DNA from: Corallococcus silvisoli
GTDB lineage: Bacteria > Myxococcota > Myxococcia > Myxococcales > Myxococcaceae
Assembly (NCBI RefSeq): GCF_009909145.1
Contig: NZ_JAAAPJ010000012.1
Coordinates: forward strand, 248,001-312,000
Length of the DNA stretch: 64,000 nucleotides
Direction of reading: 5' to 3'
Of this stretch, positions 51,774 through 62,092 are shown piece by piece. A program made the position numbers and the translations under genes. Position 1 is the stretch's first letter; each line of letters starts with the position of its first letter. Below the pieces are notes generated by a model. It did no database searches. It had not been told where the DNA came from and was given only the letters and a program-made list of their open reading frames with translations.

Positions 51774-52664
51774 ATGAACCGGTTGTTGTCGGGCACGCCC
51801 CTGCTGTGGGCCCTCGTGTCGTGCGCCAGTGCCCCGTCGCCGTCCGTCGAAGCCCCCTCGGCCGCGGCGCCTCCGCGGGCCCCGCCGCGGGTGGAGCGGG
51901 CGCTCGCGAGGTCCGAGCCCACGCCGCGGCCGACGCGCAAGGCGATGGTGCGGCGCATCCTCCCGCTCAACGTGCGGCTGGTGACGACGGTTGGCGGCAA
52001 GGTGCGCAGCTCGGCGTCGGGCGTCGTCATCGGGACGGAGGCCGGGGCGTCGGGGCCCGTCAGCTACGTGCTCACCAACGCGCACGCGGTGGAGCAGGGC
52101 GACCTGGAGAACCCCGTGCTCAAGGCCGTGATGGATCTCCGCGCGGAGACGCACGAGTACGCCGCGGAGGTGGTGGCCACGGGGGAGGTCCCGGACCTGG
52201 ATCTGGCGCTCTTGCGCGTGCCGGGCGTGACGTGGCCCGCGGCGGAGCTGGCCGGGGACGATGAGCTGGAGCCCGGCGAGGACGTGGTGGTGGCGGCGTC
52301 CCCCTACGGCCGCGCGCTGTCCATCTCCGGGGGCATGGTGTCCCAGGTGGAGTGGGACCCTCGGACGAAGCTCCCACGCATGCTGAAGACGGACGCGCCC
52401 ATTGGTTATGGGGCCTCTGGCGGCGGCATCTTCAGCCTGGAGACGGGGCGGCTGCTCGCCATCGTGGAGGGCTACCGCACCGCGAAGGTGGATTTCGAGG
52501 TGGCCACCCAGAACTACAGCTTCGACGTCCCCATGCCCGGCGAGACGTTCGCCGCGCCCAGCGCCAAGGTGCGCGGCTTCCTCCAGGCCAAGGGCTTCGG
52601 CTGGCTGCTGGAGCGCGCGGCCGACGCGGAGGGTGCGGGAGCGCGGAAGACCGCGAGTCGCTGA
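51774..52664 (+). CDS. Secreted trypsin-like serine protease (lipoprotein)
   Basis: This 296-residue protein has a lipobox LVSC with Cys at about residue 16. The catalytic triad is visible: His in LTNAHAVEQG, Asp in PDLDLALLRV and Ser in YGASGGGIFS. The fold resembles DegP/HhoA without a PDZ domain. It is anchored to the membrane and may trim or degrade envelope proteins. The linker after the Cys is Pro/Ala-rich. Ribosome site GGAG. The ATG at 51774 was chosen since the earlier part lacks a signal peptide. Confidence 0.82.
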   Translation: MNRLLSGTPLLWALVSCASAPSPSVEAPSAAAPPRAPPRVERALARSEPTPRPTRKAMVRRILPLNVRLVTTVGGKVRSSASGVVIGTEAGASGPVSYVLTNAHAVEQGDLENPVLKAVMDLRAETHEYAAEVVATGEVPDLDLALLRVPGVTWPAAELAGDDELEPGEDVVVAASPYGRALSISGGMVSQVEWDPRTKLPRMLKTDAPIGYGASGGGIFSLETGRLLAIVEGYRTAKVDFEVATQNYSFDVPMPGETFAAPSAKVRGFLQAKGFGWLLERAADAEGAGARKTASR

Positions 52665-52748
52665 GCCTCCGGGGGCTTTTCCGTTTAGTTGGTCCGGACT
52701 TGAAGCGGCGTTAGAGCTGCGGGCTCATCCTCCGGAGGTTTCACGCGC

Positions 52749-53216
52749 ATGTCCGCTCGGGGCAATTGGGATCAGTACTTCATGGACATCGCCCTGCAGG
52801 TGGCCACCCGCGCCACCTGCGACAGGAAGCACGTGGGCGCCGTGCTGGTGCGCGACAAGACCATCCTGTCCACCGGCTACAACGGCGCCATCCGCGGCCT
52901 GCCCCACTGCGACGAGGTGGGCCACATGATGGAGAACGGCCACTGCGTGGCCACCGTCCACGCGGAGGCCAACGCCATCATCCAGGCGGCGAAGAACGGC
53001 GTCCGCATCGACGGGGCGACCATCTACACCACCGCCAGCCCCTGCTGGCCGTGCTTCAAGCTGATCGCCAACAGCGGCTGCACCCGCATCGTCTTTGGCG
53101 AGTTCTACCGGGATCCGCGCATCTTCGAGTACGCGGCCCGCCTGGGCCTCCAGCTCGTCGGCCTGGGGGCCGCCGCGCAGCCGCCAGCCGCTCCCGCCAG
53201 CGGTACCGGCACCTGA
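52749..53216 (+). CDS. Cytidine/deoxycytidylate deaminase family (ComEB-like dCMP deaminase)
   Basis: This 155-residue protein has the zinc motif: His71 and Glu73 in HAEANA and Cys99/Cys102 in ASPCWPCFK. It is of dCMP deaminase (ComEB) type and makes dUMP for thymidylate synthesis. An early region, CDRKHVGAVLV and STGYNGAIRGL, completes the active site. GGAGG lies upstream of the ATG. The C-terminal 20 residues are Ala/Pro-rich. It has no partner genes in an operon. Confidence 0.88.
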   Translation: MSARGNWDQYFMDIALQVATRATCDRKHVGAVLVRDKTILSTGYNGAIRGLPHCDEVGHMMENGHCVATVHAEANAIIQAAKNGVRIDGATIYTTASPCWPCFKLIANSGCTRIVFGEFYRDPRIFEYAARLGLQLVGLGAAAQPPAAPASGTGT

Positions 53217-53368
53217 AGCCGAACGCGATGTCCAGGGGTGGACAGACCCTGGACGCGCGGATCGCCTGGTCCCGGGTCGACGTTGGTTGAGTGACACTTG
53301 CGAGGCCACGTAAGTGGTTGTCTCTACACGGGAATTCTAGAACTCCGGCAAGAATTACCGCCCCAGGG

Positions 53369-53397
53369 TTGACGATCCCAGGGGTGCTCCCTAAATC
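53369..53397 (+). promoter_or_regulatory. Promoter upstream of the kinase/NtrC pair
   Basis: TTGACG (53369-53374) and TAAATC (53392-53397) are spaced by 17 bases. The site lies 58 bases before the first gene, whose GTG has GGAG upstream. Confidence 0.5.
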
Positions 53398-53454
53398 CTG
53401 ACTTCGGCAGGGCGGCGGCGGGGGTGGGGCGACGGAAATTCCTAGGAGTTCCAG

Positions 53455-54135
53455 GTGGTTAGCTCATCAGCGATGGCCAGCAGTGTGCCTTCTGTCCAGG
53501 AAGTGTCGGACCCCGTGGTGGGCGCGGCCCGCTACGACGCCGTACCGCCGTTGATGGACAGCCTGCTGCACGACGTTCGCAACCCGCTCAACGCGCTGGC
53601 CATCCACCTGGAGGTCCTCTCCGAGAAGCTCAAGGGCGACTCCGGTCAGGTGCCCGCGACGCAGGAGAAGAACCTCAAGGCCATGCGCGAGCAGATCGCG
53701 CGCGTGGACAGCCTGCTGAAGCTCTTCTCGGACTTCATCGTGTTTCGCGGGGCGGGCCCTTCCGGGGACGCGCCGCTGTCGGACGCCACCGCCAAGGCCC
53801 TGGACGTGCTGGGCCACGAGAGCCGCCGGCGCCGGGTGCAGGTGCAGCGGGTCCTCGAACCGGACGTGCAGGCGCGTCTGGAGGACACCACCGAGCTGGG
53901 CTTCTTCGTGGTGCAGGTGCTGATGCGCGCCTTCAACCGCGCGGATCCGGGCGGCACCGTGGTCGTGGCGGTTCGCGCGGAGGGCCCCCACGCCGTCCTG
54001 GAGGTGGAGGACGGCTCCCCGGCGCCCGAGCAGGCCACCGACACGGTGGCCGCGCTGACGCTCCGCGCGGCCCAGCTGGGCATCCAGTTCACCGTCCGGG
54101 CGGGCTCCTGCCGCCTGGTCTTCCCGCGCGCCTGA
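53455..54135 (+). CDS. Degenerate histidine kinase-like protein
   Basis: This 226-residue protein has a dimerisation helix with His39 (LLHDVRNPLNAL), as in HisKA proteins. The ATP-binding half is degraded: the N-box is LMRAFNRAD, and the G1 box is EDGSP instead of DxGxG. It has no sensor domain or membrane segment. It could be an inactive partner that binds a kinase or takes phosphate from elsewhere. A GTG start is used. It lies 68 bases before the NtrC-type regulator and likely works with it. Confidence 0.75.
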   Translation: MVSSSAMASSVPSVQEVSDPVVGAARYDAVPPLMDSLLHDVRNPLNALAIHLEVLSEKLKGDSGQVPATQEKNLKAMREQIARVDSLLKLFSDFIVFRGAGPSGDAPLSDATAKALDVLGHESRRRRVQVQRVLEPDVQARLEDTTELGFFVVQVLMRAFNRADPGGTVVVAVRAEGPHAVLEVEDGSPAPEQATDTVAALTLRAAQLGIQFTVRAGSCRLVFPRA

Positions 54136-54203
54136 TTCCCCCGTCGGGCGCTGACGCTCTTCTCGCGGCTTCATCACGCTTCATCGCAGTGGAGGTTTTC
54201 ACC

Positions 54204-55643
<1,440 letters not shown>

Positions 55644-55969
55644 TCGGACCCAGGGTGGGCCAACGTCTACCGTCCGCTGACCTGTCAGGTAGGTGGACGG
55701 CCCGGGATTCCGGACCCCTGGCGGGGCTCCCGCAAGGGCCCGGGCGAGGCCTTCGGGGGCGGTTTAAATGGGTGGGGGAGGTCTCGAAAACCCCTGTCAA
55801 TTCTTGACTTTTCACCCCTGGACGGGGGATCCTCCGGAACTCTCCCACCCGTTGGTGAGGGCCCGGCCGGTACGTTTCATATCGGGCCACTTCCGCCCCC
55901 ACGGGCGCGGTCGTCCGACGTGAGTGATCTGGGGTGCCGCCGGGGGGGCACAAGGAAGGCCACAACGCA
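55644..55969. other. Gene-free region upstream of the double ArsA-like gene
   Basis: This 326-base region shows no convincing frame. It holds a palindrome GTCAATTCTTGAC (55796-55808) and repeated ACCCCTG on both sides. Inverted segments GCCCGGG and CCCGGGC flank 55700-55745. No strong promoter stands out. Confidence 0.4.
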
Positions 55970-57940
55970 ATGAGCGACGCGCGAGTTCTTCACTTCTTCG
56001 GCGGCAAGGGCGGGGTCGGCAAGACCACGCTCGCGGCAGCGTACGCGGTGAGGCTCTCCGAAGAAGCGCCCAAGCACCGGGTGCTGGTCGTCTCGTTGGA
56101 TCAGGTCCAGTCCCTGTCGGACCTCGTGAAGAAGAAGCTTCCGGCGAAGCCGACGAAGCTCCAGGCGGGCAAGGGCGAAGGCGGCCTGTGGGGCGCGGAG
56201 CTGAACCCGTCCGCGCTGCTCAAGCCGTTCCTGGCGGAGTACCTCCCGGCGCTGGCCAAGGCGGCGGTGAAGGGCACGCACCTGTCGGACGAGGAGCTGG
56301 GCAAGCTCTACCAGCAGGCGGTCCCGGGGCTGGAGGAGCTGGTGGCGCTCTTCCACGTGGTGGACCTGCTGGAGTCGGACGAGTTCGACCGCATCGTGGT
56401 GGACACGGCGCCCACCAGCCACACGCTGCGCCTGTTCGACCTGCCCACCCAGCTGCGCAAGTTCCTGGGCTTCGTGAAGGCCGGCCAGGACCGCGTGCCG
56501 GCCTCCGGGGGCAAGGGCAAGAAGGCGGAGGCCGCGCAGGCCTCCCAGGGCGGCTTCCTGGAGCAGGTGGGCCAGAAGGCGGAGAAGCTGCTGGCGCTGC
56601 TGAAGGATCCGGCGCGCACGGCGTTCCACCTGGTGGCGCTGGCGGAGCCGGTCCCCGAGTCGCAGACGCGCATGTACTTCACCCAGCTGCGCGAGCGCGG
56701 GCTGCCGGTGACGGAGGTGGTGGTCAACCAGGTGGAGGATCACCAGGGCTGTCCTGCGTGCCAGGGCCGCCGCGGCCTCCAGGCGCCGCACGTGCGCAAG
56801 TACCAGGCGCTGGACAAGACCGTGCCCGTGAACCTGCTGGGCCGCCGCGAGGTGGCGCCCCGGGGGCTGGACGGGCTGAAGGAGTTCGCCAAGGAGTGGG
56901 CGGCGGGCAAGGAGACCAAGGCGCTGGAGTTCAGCGCGGCCGAGGGACCTCCGGCGCTGGTGCGCGCCCCGTCCATGCCGCCCATCGCGGCGCCGCCGCT
57001 GCCGCCCACGCGGCTCATCTTCTTCGTGGGGCAGGGCGGGGTGGGCAAGTCCTCCTGCGCCGCCGCCGCGGCGGTCACGCTGACGGAGAAGGAGGGGCCG
57101 GTGCTCCTCATCTCCACGGATCCGGCGCACTCGCTGTCGGACGTGCTGCAGAGCCGGCTCACCGACACCGAGACCCAGGTGAAGGGCACCAAGGGCCTGT
57201 ACGCGCGCGAGCTGGACATGGCGGGGTGGTTCAATGCCCTGCGCAAGCGGCTCAAGGAGAAGGCGGAGAAGGCCTTCGAGGGCGCGCCGAAGGCGGGTAA
57301 CGACGTCCCGACGGATCTGCTCTACCTGCGCAACCTGCTGGAGTGCGCGCCCCCGGGCATCGACGAGCTGGCGGCGATGTCCGTGCTGACGGACGCGCTG
57401 GTGCAGGAGCGGTTCAAGCGCATCGTGGTGGACTCGTCGCCGCAGGTGACGTCCGTGCGCGTGGTGGAGCTGGCGGACACCGCGAAGACGTGGCTGGGCG
57501 CGCTGCACGCCATCCTCAACAAGCACCGCGCCAAGGGCCTGGGCGAGCTGGCGGATGACCTGGCGGCGATGATCAAGCACGTGAAGCGCTTCGAGGACGC
57601 GCTGGCGTCGCCCAGCGAGTCCCGCTTCGTGGTCGTCACGCGCGGCGAGGAGCTGGCGGCGTCCCGCACGGAGCGGCTGGTGGAGTACCTGAAGGAGCGC
57701 AAGCTCCAGGTGGAGCGGGTGCTCGTCAACCGCGTGGGCCCCAAGTCCACCTGTGAGAAGTGCGAGAACCGCCGCAAGCTGGAGCTGAACGCGGCCAAGG
57801 CCATCGAGAAGAAGATCGGCCTGCCCGTGACGATGGCGCCCGCGCTGGGCCGTCACCCCGCGGGGCTGCGCGAGCTCAAGGCGTTCCGCACCGCGTGGTA
57901 CGCGCTGTCCGCGCCGCCGGCGAAGATCAAGGCGGCCTGA
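55970..57940 (+). CDS. Fused double Get3/ArsA-type ATPase
   Basis: This 656-residue protein is two ArsA/Get3 ATPases in tandem. Half 1 has a normal deviant Walker A (GGKGGVGKTT at 11-20) and switch II DTAPTSHTLRL, but switch I is DQVQS (44-48). Half 2 has DPAHS (384-388) but its P-loop is GQGGVGKSS (354-362) without the signature Lys, and switch II is DSSPQVTS. Both halves keep a CxxC pair (C261/C264 and C595/C598), as in Get3 dimers that share a zinc ion. So one chain may form a built-in pseudo-dimer. Substrate (tail-anchored proteins, metalloids or other cargo) is unknown. Confidence 0.85.
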   Translation: MSDARVLHFFGGKGGVGKTTLAAAYAVRLSEEAPKHRVLVVSLDQVQSLSDLVKKKLPAKPTKLQAGKGEGGLWGAELNPSALLKPFLAEYLPALAKAAVKGTHLSDEELGKLYQQAVPGLEELVALFHVVDLLESDEFDRIVVDTAPTSHTLRLFDLPTQLRKFLGFVKAGQDRVPASGGKGKKAEAAQASQGGFLEQVGQKAEKLLALLKDPARTAFHLVALAEPVPESQTRMYFTQLRERGLPVTEVVVNQVEDHQGCPACQGRRGLQAPHVRKYQALDKTVPVNLLGRREVAPRGLDGLKEFAKEWAAGKETKALEFSAAEGPPALVRAPSMPPIAAPPLPPTRLIFFVGQGGVGKSSCAAAAAVTLTEKEGPVLLISTDPAHSLSDVLQSRLTDTETQVKGTKGLYARELDMAGWFNALRKRLKEKAEKAFEGAPKAGNDVPTDLLYLRNLLECAPPGIDELAAMSVLTDALVQERFKRIVVDSSPQVTSVRVVELADTAKTWLGALHAILNKHRAKGLGELADDLAAMIKHVKRFEDALASPSESRFVVVTRGEELAASRTERLVEYLKERKLQVERVLVNRVGPKSTCEKCENRRKLELNAAKAIEKKIGLPVTMAPALGRHPAGLRELKAFRTAWYALSAPPAKIKAA

Positions 57941-57959
57941 GGTGACGGGCCGGGCGCCC

Positions 57960-58514
57960 CTAGTGGGGGCCCGGCAGCAGCAGGGACAGCGGCAGCCGGT
58001 GGGGATACGCCCGGCGCGCCTGTCCCAGCAGATCCTCGGCGCTCGTCTTGAGCGAGCTGACCGTGGGGGCCACGGGGAGTGACTCCAGGTGCTGCTGGAG
58101 GACCCAACCCGGTCCAACGAGCAGCAGCGCCACCGCCGGCACGATGCACAGGGCCACCACCGCGCTGGCGCCGCCCACCGTCCCCAGGAAGCGCAGCGGA
58201 GGGGACGCCTGGATGCGCGGGCGTTGCAGGTCCGCCAGGATGCGCGCGAAGAGAGCTCCGCCGATGATCCCCAGCAGGGTGGCGAGCCCCCAGCTCAACC
58301 CTCCCAAGGGGGTGCCCAGCACTGGCTGAAGCAGCTCCGGGGCCGTGGCGCCCAGCACGAAGGCGAGCACGAAGGGCCCTGAAGCGAGGATGGCGACCAG
58401 CCCCCAGTGTCTTGCATTGAGTCGGTCCACCGTTTTCCCCCTCCGCACCAGAAGCTGGTCACCGGCAGGCAGGCGCGCCAGGGTGGCGCGCCCCGGAACG
58501 GTGTAGGCGTGCAC
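57960..58514 (-). CDS. Membrane protein, unknown
   Basis: This 184-residue protein has three hydrophobic segments (LVAILASGPFVLAFVLGA at about 39-56, WGLATLLGIIGGALFA, and SAVVALCIVPAVALLLVG). The N-terminal 35 residues contain LARLPAGDQLLVRRG, a pattern seen in some small domain proteins. No family is recognised. It is convergent with the ArsA-like gene and is followed upstream by a co-directional gene starting at 59218. Confidence 0.6.
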   Translation of the reverse strand: MHAYTVPGRATLARLPAGDQLLVRRGKTVDRLNARHWGLVAILASGPFVLAFVLGATAPELLQPVLGTPLGGLSWGLATLLGIIGGALFARILADLQRPRIQASPPLRFLGTVGGASAVVALCIVPAVALLLVGPGWVLQQHLESLPVAPTVSSLKTSAEDLLGQARRAYPHRLPLSLLLPGPH

Positions 58515-58525
58515 GGGCCATCACT

Positions 58526-59218
58526 TCAGGCGTCGCACTCCGAGGGGCTGTCGGTGAAGGCGCCCAGGGGCTCCGGGAAGGACAGGGTGCCCGTTTCCCC
58601 GAGGGCGCCGGTGATCGCGCCCGCGCCTGGGAGCGTCACCTCCACGGCGCGGCCCCGGACGGTGTACGTGCCCGGTGTCCGCGACTCTTGGGGCGTCCCG
58701 GCGTCGTCCACTTCTCTTCTCCAGAGCTCCACGCGGCCCCCGTTCAGGAACTTCAAGGCGCGTGTGGTGCCATGGACGCCGACGCCGGGGCCGTACCAGG
58801 ACACCGCGCGCAGGAGGGCCGGCACGTCGGCCTCCTTCCGTGGGGTGCGGCCCAGCAGGCGCTGCCACCCGAGTGTGTCCCGGATGACGTCCAGGTCCCT
58901 GTCGTCCTTCGCCCGCTGGAGGCGGCGCGCGTCCAGGCGCACGGCGGTGGACAGCAGCTCCACGATGGTGTCGCGGTAGGCGCTGTACTCGCAGACCTTG
59001 CCCTGCTTGCGCAGGAGGCCCAGGGTGGCCGCGGCGTTGTAGTGGGCCAGGGCGTAGTCCGGGGCGGCCTGGGCGGCGGCCTGGAACTTTTCCAGCGCTT
59101 CTGGGTAGCGGCCGGCCTGATAGAGCCGGAAGCCCTGCGTGTTGAGGGCACGGCCCGAGGGGGGCGCGGGCGGCGCGGCGGACAGCGTCAGGGCCAGCAG
59201 GGACAGGGCGAGGACCAT
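58526..59218 (-). CDS. Secreted TPR-containing protein, unknown
   Basis: This 230-residue protein has a signal peptide (MVLALSLLALTLSA). After it a TPR-like repeat (GFRLYQAGRYPEALEKFQAA, then YALAHYNAAATLGLLR) is followed by another helical region and a C-terminal beta-like part of about 90 residues. TPRs bind proteins or peptides. No enzyme motif is visible. It ends 12 bases before the start of the membrane gene at 58514, so the two may form an operon, and it is divergent from accA. Confidence 0.65.
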   Translation of the reverse strand: MVLALSLLALTLSAAPPAPPSGRALNTQGFRLYQAGRYPEALEKFQAAAQAAPDYALAHYNAAATLGLLRKQGKVCEYSAYRDTIVELLSTAVRLDARRLQRAKDDRDLDVIRDTLGWQRLLGRTPRKEADVPALLRAVSWYGPGVGVHGTTRALKFLNGGRVELWRREVDDAGTPQESRTPGTYTVRGRAVEVTLPGAGAITGALGETGTLSFPEPLGAFTDSPSECDA

Positions 59219-59278
59219 GGCGCTCCAGACGGGCGACCCCCTGGGACATTCCAGGGGGGGTGCGTAACCGCTTGCGCG

Positions 59279-59306
59279 TTGATTGGCCTGAACCCTGGTG
59301 CTAGTT
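59279..59306 (+). promoter_or_regulatory. Candidate promoter for leaderless accA
   Basis: TTGATT (59279-59284) lies 16 bases from CTAGTT (59301-59306), itself part of TGCTAGTT. The ATG at 59314 follows 7 bases later and lacks a ribosome site. Confidence 0.4.
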
Positions 59307-59313
59307 CCGCGCC

Positions 59314-60282
59314 ATGGCAACCGGCATTGGCTACGCGCTCGACTTCGAGCGCCCGCTCATCGAGCTGGAAAAGAAGATCGAAGAGCTGAAGGTCCTCTCC
59401 ACCAGCGGCTCCGTGGACTTCTCCTCGGAGATCTCCAAGCTGGAGAAGAAGGCGAAGAAGCTCCAGACGGAGATCTTCAGCGACCTGTCTCGCTGGCAGG
59501 TGGTGCAGCTGTCGCGGCACAACGCGCGTCCGTACTTCCTGGACTACGTCCAGCACCTCTTCACGGACTTCTTCGAGATGTGCGGCGACCGCCACTTCGG
59601 AGAGGACCCGTCCATCGTCGGCGGCTTCGCGCGCTTCGACGGCAAGACGGTGATGCTCATCGGGCACCAGAAGGGGCGCAACACGAAGGAGAACATGGCG
59701 CGCAACTTCGGCATGCCGCGCCCGGAGGGCTACCGCAAGGCGCGCCGGCTGATGGAGCTGGCGGAGCGGATGGAGAAGCCCATCCTCACCTTCGTGGACA
59801 CGCCGGGCGCGTACCCGGGCATCGGCGCGGAGGAGCGCGGGCAGGCGGAGGCCATCGCCATGAACCTGGAGGTGATGAGCCGGCTGCGCGTGCCCATCAT
59901 CTCCACCGTGGTGGGCGAGGGCGGCTCCGGCGGCGCGCTGGCCATCGGCGTGGGCAACCGCGTGCTGATGTTCCAGAACAGCGTCTACTCCGTCATCTCC
60001 CCGGAGGGCTGCGCCTCCATCCTCTTCCGCGACGCCACCAAGGCGGACAAGGCCGCGGACGCGATGCGCCCCACCGCGCCGGACCTGCTGGCGATGAAGA
60101 TCATCGACGAGGTGATTCCCGAGCCTCCGGGTGGCGCCCACCGCGACCCGGCCAAGGCGGCCGAGGCGCTGGGCAAGACGCTGCGCAAGCACCTGGGCCA
60201 GCTGGCGGAGCTGTCGCCGGACGCGCTGGTGCGCGACCGCTACGACAAGTTCCGCGCGCTCGGCATGTTCTCCGGCAAGTAA
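59314..60282 (+). CDS. accA: Acetyl-CoA carboxylase carboxyltransferase subunit alpha
   Basis: This 322-residue subunit has the usual N-terminal helices (LIELEKKIEELKVLSTSGSV) and the crotonase-type core: GFARFDGKTVMLIGHQKGRN, FVDTPGAYPGIGAEERGQAE, and oxyanion-hole region GEGGSGGALAIGVGNRV. It transfers the carboxyl group from biotin to acetyl-CoA with AccD, the committed step of fatty acid synthesis. accD is not nearby. hisC follows 14 bases later, then cmk, so they are probably co-transcribed. Confidence 0.96.
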   Translation: MATGIGYALDFERPLIELEKKIEELKVLSTSGSVDFSSEISKLEKKAKKLQTEIFSDLSRWQVVQLSRHNARPYFLDYVQHLFTDFFEMCGDRHFGEDPSIVGGFARFDGKTVMLIGHQKGRNTKENMARNFGMPRPEGYRKARRLMELAERMEKPILTFVDTPGAYPGIGAEERGQAEAIAMNLEVMSRLRVPIISTVVGEGGSGGALAIGVGNRVLMFQNSVYSVISPEGCASILFRDATKADKAADAMRPTAPDLLAMKIIDEVIPEPPGGAHRDPAKAAEALGKTLRKHLGQLAELSPDALVRDRYDKFRALGMFSGK

Positions 60283-60296
60283 GAGGCCCCCCTTCC

Positions 60297-61388
60297 ATGC
60301 GACCGCTCGTTCCTCCCTATGTGGAGACGCTCAAGGCCTACGTTCCGGGCAAGCCCATCGAAGAGACCGAGCGGGAGTACGGCCTCACCGGCGTCATCAA
60401 GCTCGCCTCCAACGAGAACCCGCTGGGCCCGTCGCCCCGCGCGGTGGAGGCCATGCGCAACGCCGCCACCCAGGTGCACCTGTATCCGGACGCCACGAGC
60501 TTCCATCTGGTGCGTCGGCTCGCCGCGCACCTGGGCGTGAAGCCGGAGGAGGTCGTCCTGGGCAGCGGCTCCAATGAGCTCATCGAGCTCTTGATGCGCA
60601 CGTTCACCACGCCGGAGGAGGACATCCTCCTGTGCCAGGGGTCCTTCCCCGCGTACCGCATCTCCGCCCAGGCGCACGGCAGGCGCTTCGTCGAGATCCC
60701 CATGCGCGAGGGCTTCCGCTACGACCTGGAGGCCATGGCGCGCGCCGTCACGCCGCGCACGCGGATGGTGTTCCTGGCCAACCCGGACAACCCCACGGGC
60801 ACCACGTTCGGCCGCAAGGACCTGGAGACGTTCCTGGCGGCGGTGCCGAAGGACGTGCTCGTCATCCACGATGAAGCCTACGCGGAGTTCGTGGACTGGC
60901 CCGACTACGCGAGCGCCGTGGAGCTGTTCCACGCGCACCCGAACCTGGTGGGCCTGCGCACCTTCAGCAAGATCCACGGGCTGGCCGGCATCCGGCTGGG
61001 CTGCGCGGTGATGGACACGAAGCTCGCGGGATACGTGCACCGCACGCGCATGCCCTTCAACCTCACCGTGGTGGCGCAGGCCGCGGGCATGGCCGCGCTG
61101 GATGACACGGAGCATGTGCGCCGCACGCGCGAGAACAACCACGCGGGCCTGCGCTACTTCGAGCAGGAGCTGCCGAAGCTGGGCGTCACCCTGACGGAGA
61201 GCCACGCGAACTTCGTCTTCGTCGACTGCCGCCGGCCGGCGGGCGCGGTGTACGAGCAGCTCCTGCGCCGGGGCGTCATCGTCCGGCCCGTGGCGGGCAA
61301 TGGCTTTCCCACCTGCCTGCGCATCTCCGTGGGCACGCCCGCGGAGAACGCGCGCTGCGTGAGCGCGCTGACGGAGGTCCTGTCGTGA
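60297..61388 (+). CDS. hisC: Histidinol-phosphate aminotransferase
   Basis: This 363-residue PLP enzyme has the Lys that binds the cofactor in FSKIHGLAGIRLG, the SNENPLGPSP segment near the N-terminus, and the LANPDNPTGT region. It makes histidinol phosphate in histidine biosynthesis. Other his genes are not in the window. Some members act on aromatic amino acids instead, since their pockets are similar. Its stop overlaps the cmk start (GTGA at 61385-61388). Confidence 0.93.
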   Translation: MRPLVPPYVETLKAYVPGKPIEETEREYGLTGVIKLASNENPLGPSPRAVEAMRNAATQVHLYPDATSFHLVRRLAAHLGVKPEEVVLGSGSNELIELLMRTFTTPEEDILLCQGSFPAYRISAQAHGRRFVEIPMREGFRYDLEAMARAVTPRTRMVFLANPDNPTGTTFGRKDLETFLAAVPKDVLVIHDEAYAEFVDWPDYASAVELFHAHPNLVGLRTFSKIHGLAGIRLGCAVMDTKLAGYVHRTRMPFNLTVVAQAAGMAALDDTEHVRRTRENNHAGLRYFEQELPKLGVTLTESHANFVFVDCRRPAGAVYEQLLRRGVIVRPVAGNGFPTCLRISVGTPAENARCVSALTEVLS

Positions 61389-62080
61389 GCCCGCGGCCGT
61401 TCATCATCGCCATCGACGGGCCGGCCGGGGCGGGCAAGTCCTCCGTGTCCAAGGTGCTGGCGCGCCGGCTGGGCTTCGCGCTGGTGGACACGGGCGCCAT
61501 CTACCGCTGCGTGGCGCTGATGGCCACGCGCGAGGGCATCGCGTTCGACGACGACGCGAAGCTGGGCGAGCTGCTGGAGCGCGTGCGCATCCACTTCCAG
61601 GTGGTGGGCGAGGAGAACCACGTCTTCCTGGGGGGCGAGGATGTGTCCGGGGAGATCCGCACCCCGACGATTTCGATGGGCGCTTCTCAGGTGTCTGGCC
61701 GGCCGGTGGTGCGCGCGGGGCTGCTCGCGCTCCAGCGGCGGCTGGCGCTGGAGGCCCAGGCGGGGGCCATCCTGGAGGGCCGGGACATCGGCACGGTGGT
61801 GTTCCCGGACGCGGACGTGAAGTTCTTCCTCGCGGCGGATCCCGAGGTGCGCGCGCGCCGCCGCTTCGAGGAGCTGTTCCAGAAGGGCGTGGACAGCAGC
61901 CTGGAGGCCGTCCTCACGGACCAGACGCGGCGCGATGCCGCCGACTCCGGCCGCGAGGTGGCGCCCCTGAAGGCCGCCGACGACGCGGTGCGCGTGGACT
62001 CCAGCAGCCTGCCCCTGTCCGAGGTCGTGACGACGCTCGAGCAGGAGATTGAGCGCCGCCGGGCTTCGCGCGGCGCCTGA
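61385..62080 (+). CDS. cmk: Cytidylate kinase
   Basis: This 231-residue kinase has P-loop GPAGAGKSS and CMP-binding region LVDTGAIYRCVALMA, and the conserved GRDIGTVVFPDADVKFFL. It phosphorylates CMP and dCMP with ATP. A GTG start is coupled to the hisC stop. Length is normal. The tail is basic. Confidence 0.95.
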   Translation: MSPRPFIIAIDGPAGAGKSSVSKVLARRLGFALVDTGAIYRCVALMATREGIAFDDDAKLGELLERVRIHFQVVGEENHVFLGGEDVSGEIRTPTISMGASQVSGRPVVRAGLLALQRRLALEAQAGAILEGRDIGTVVFPDADVKFFLAADPEVRARRRFEELFQKGVDSSLEAVLTDQTRRDAADSGREVAPLKAADDAVRVDSSSLPLSEVVTTLEQEIERRRASRGA

Positions 62081-62092
62081 GGCCCGGACGCG

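Noticed and set aside
55719..55734. A possible sigma-54 promoter (TGGC, 10 bases, GC)
   Set aside because: Only the GG and GC positions fit; the conserved inner bases of the -24 and -12 elements do not match.
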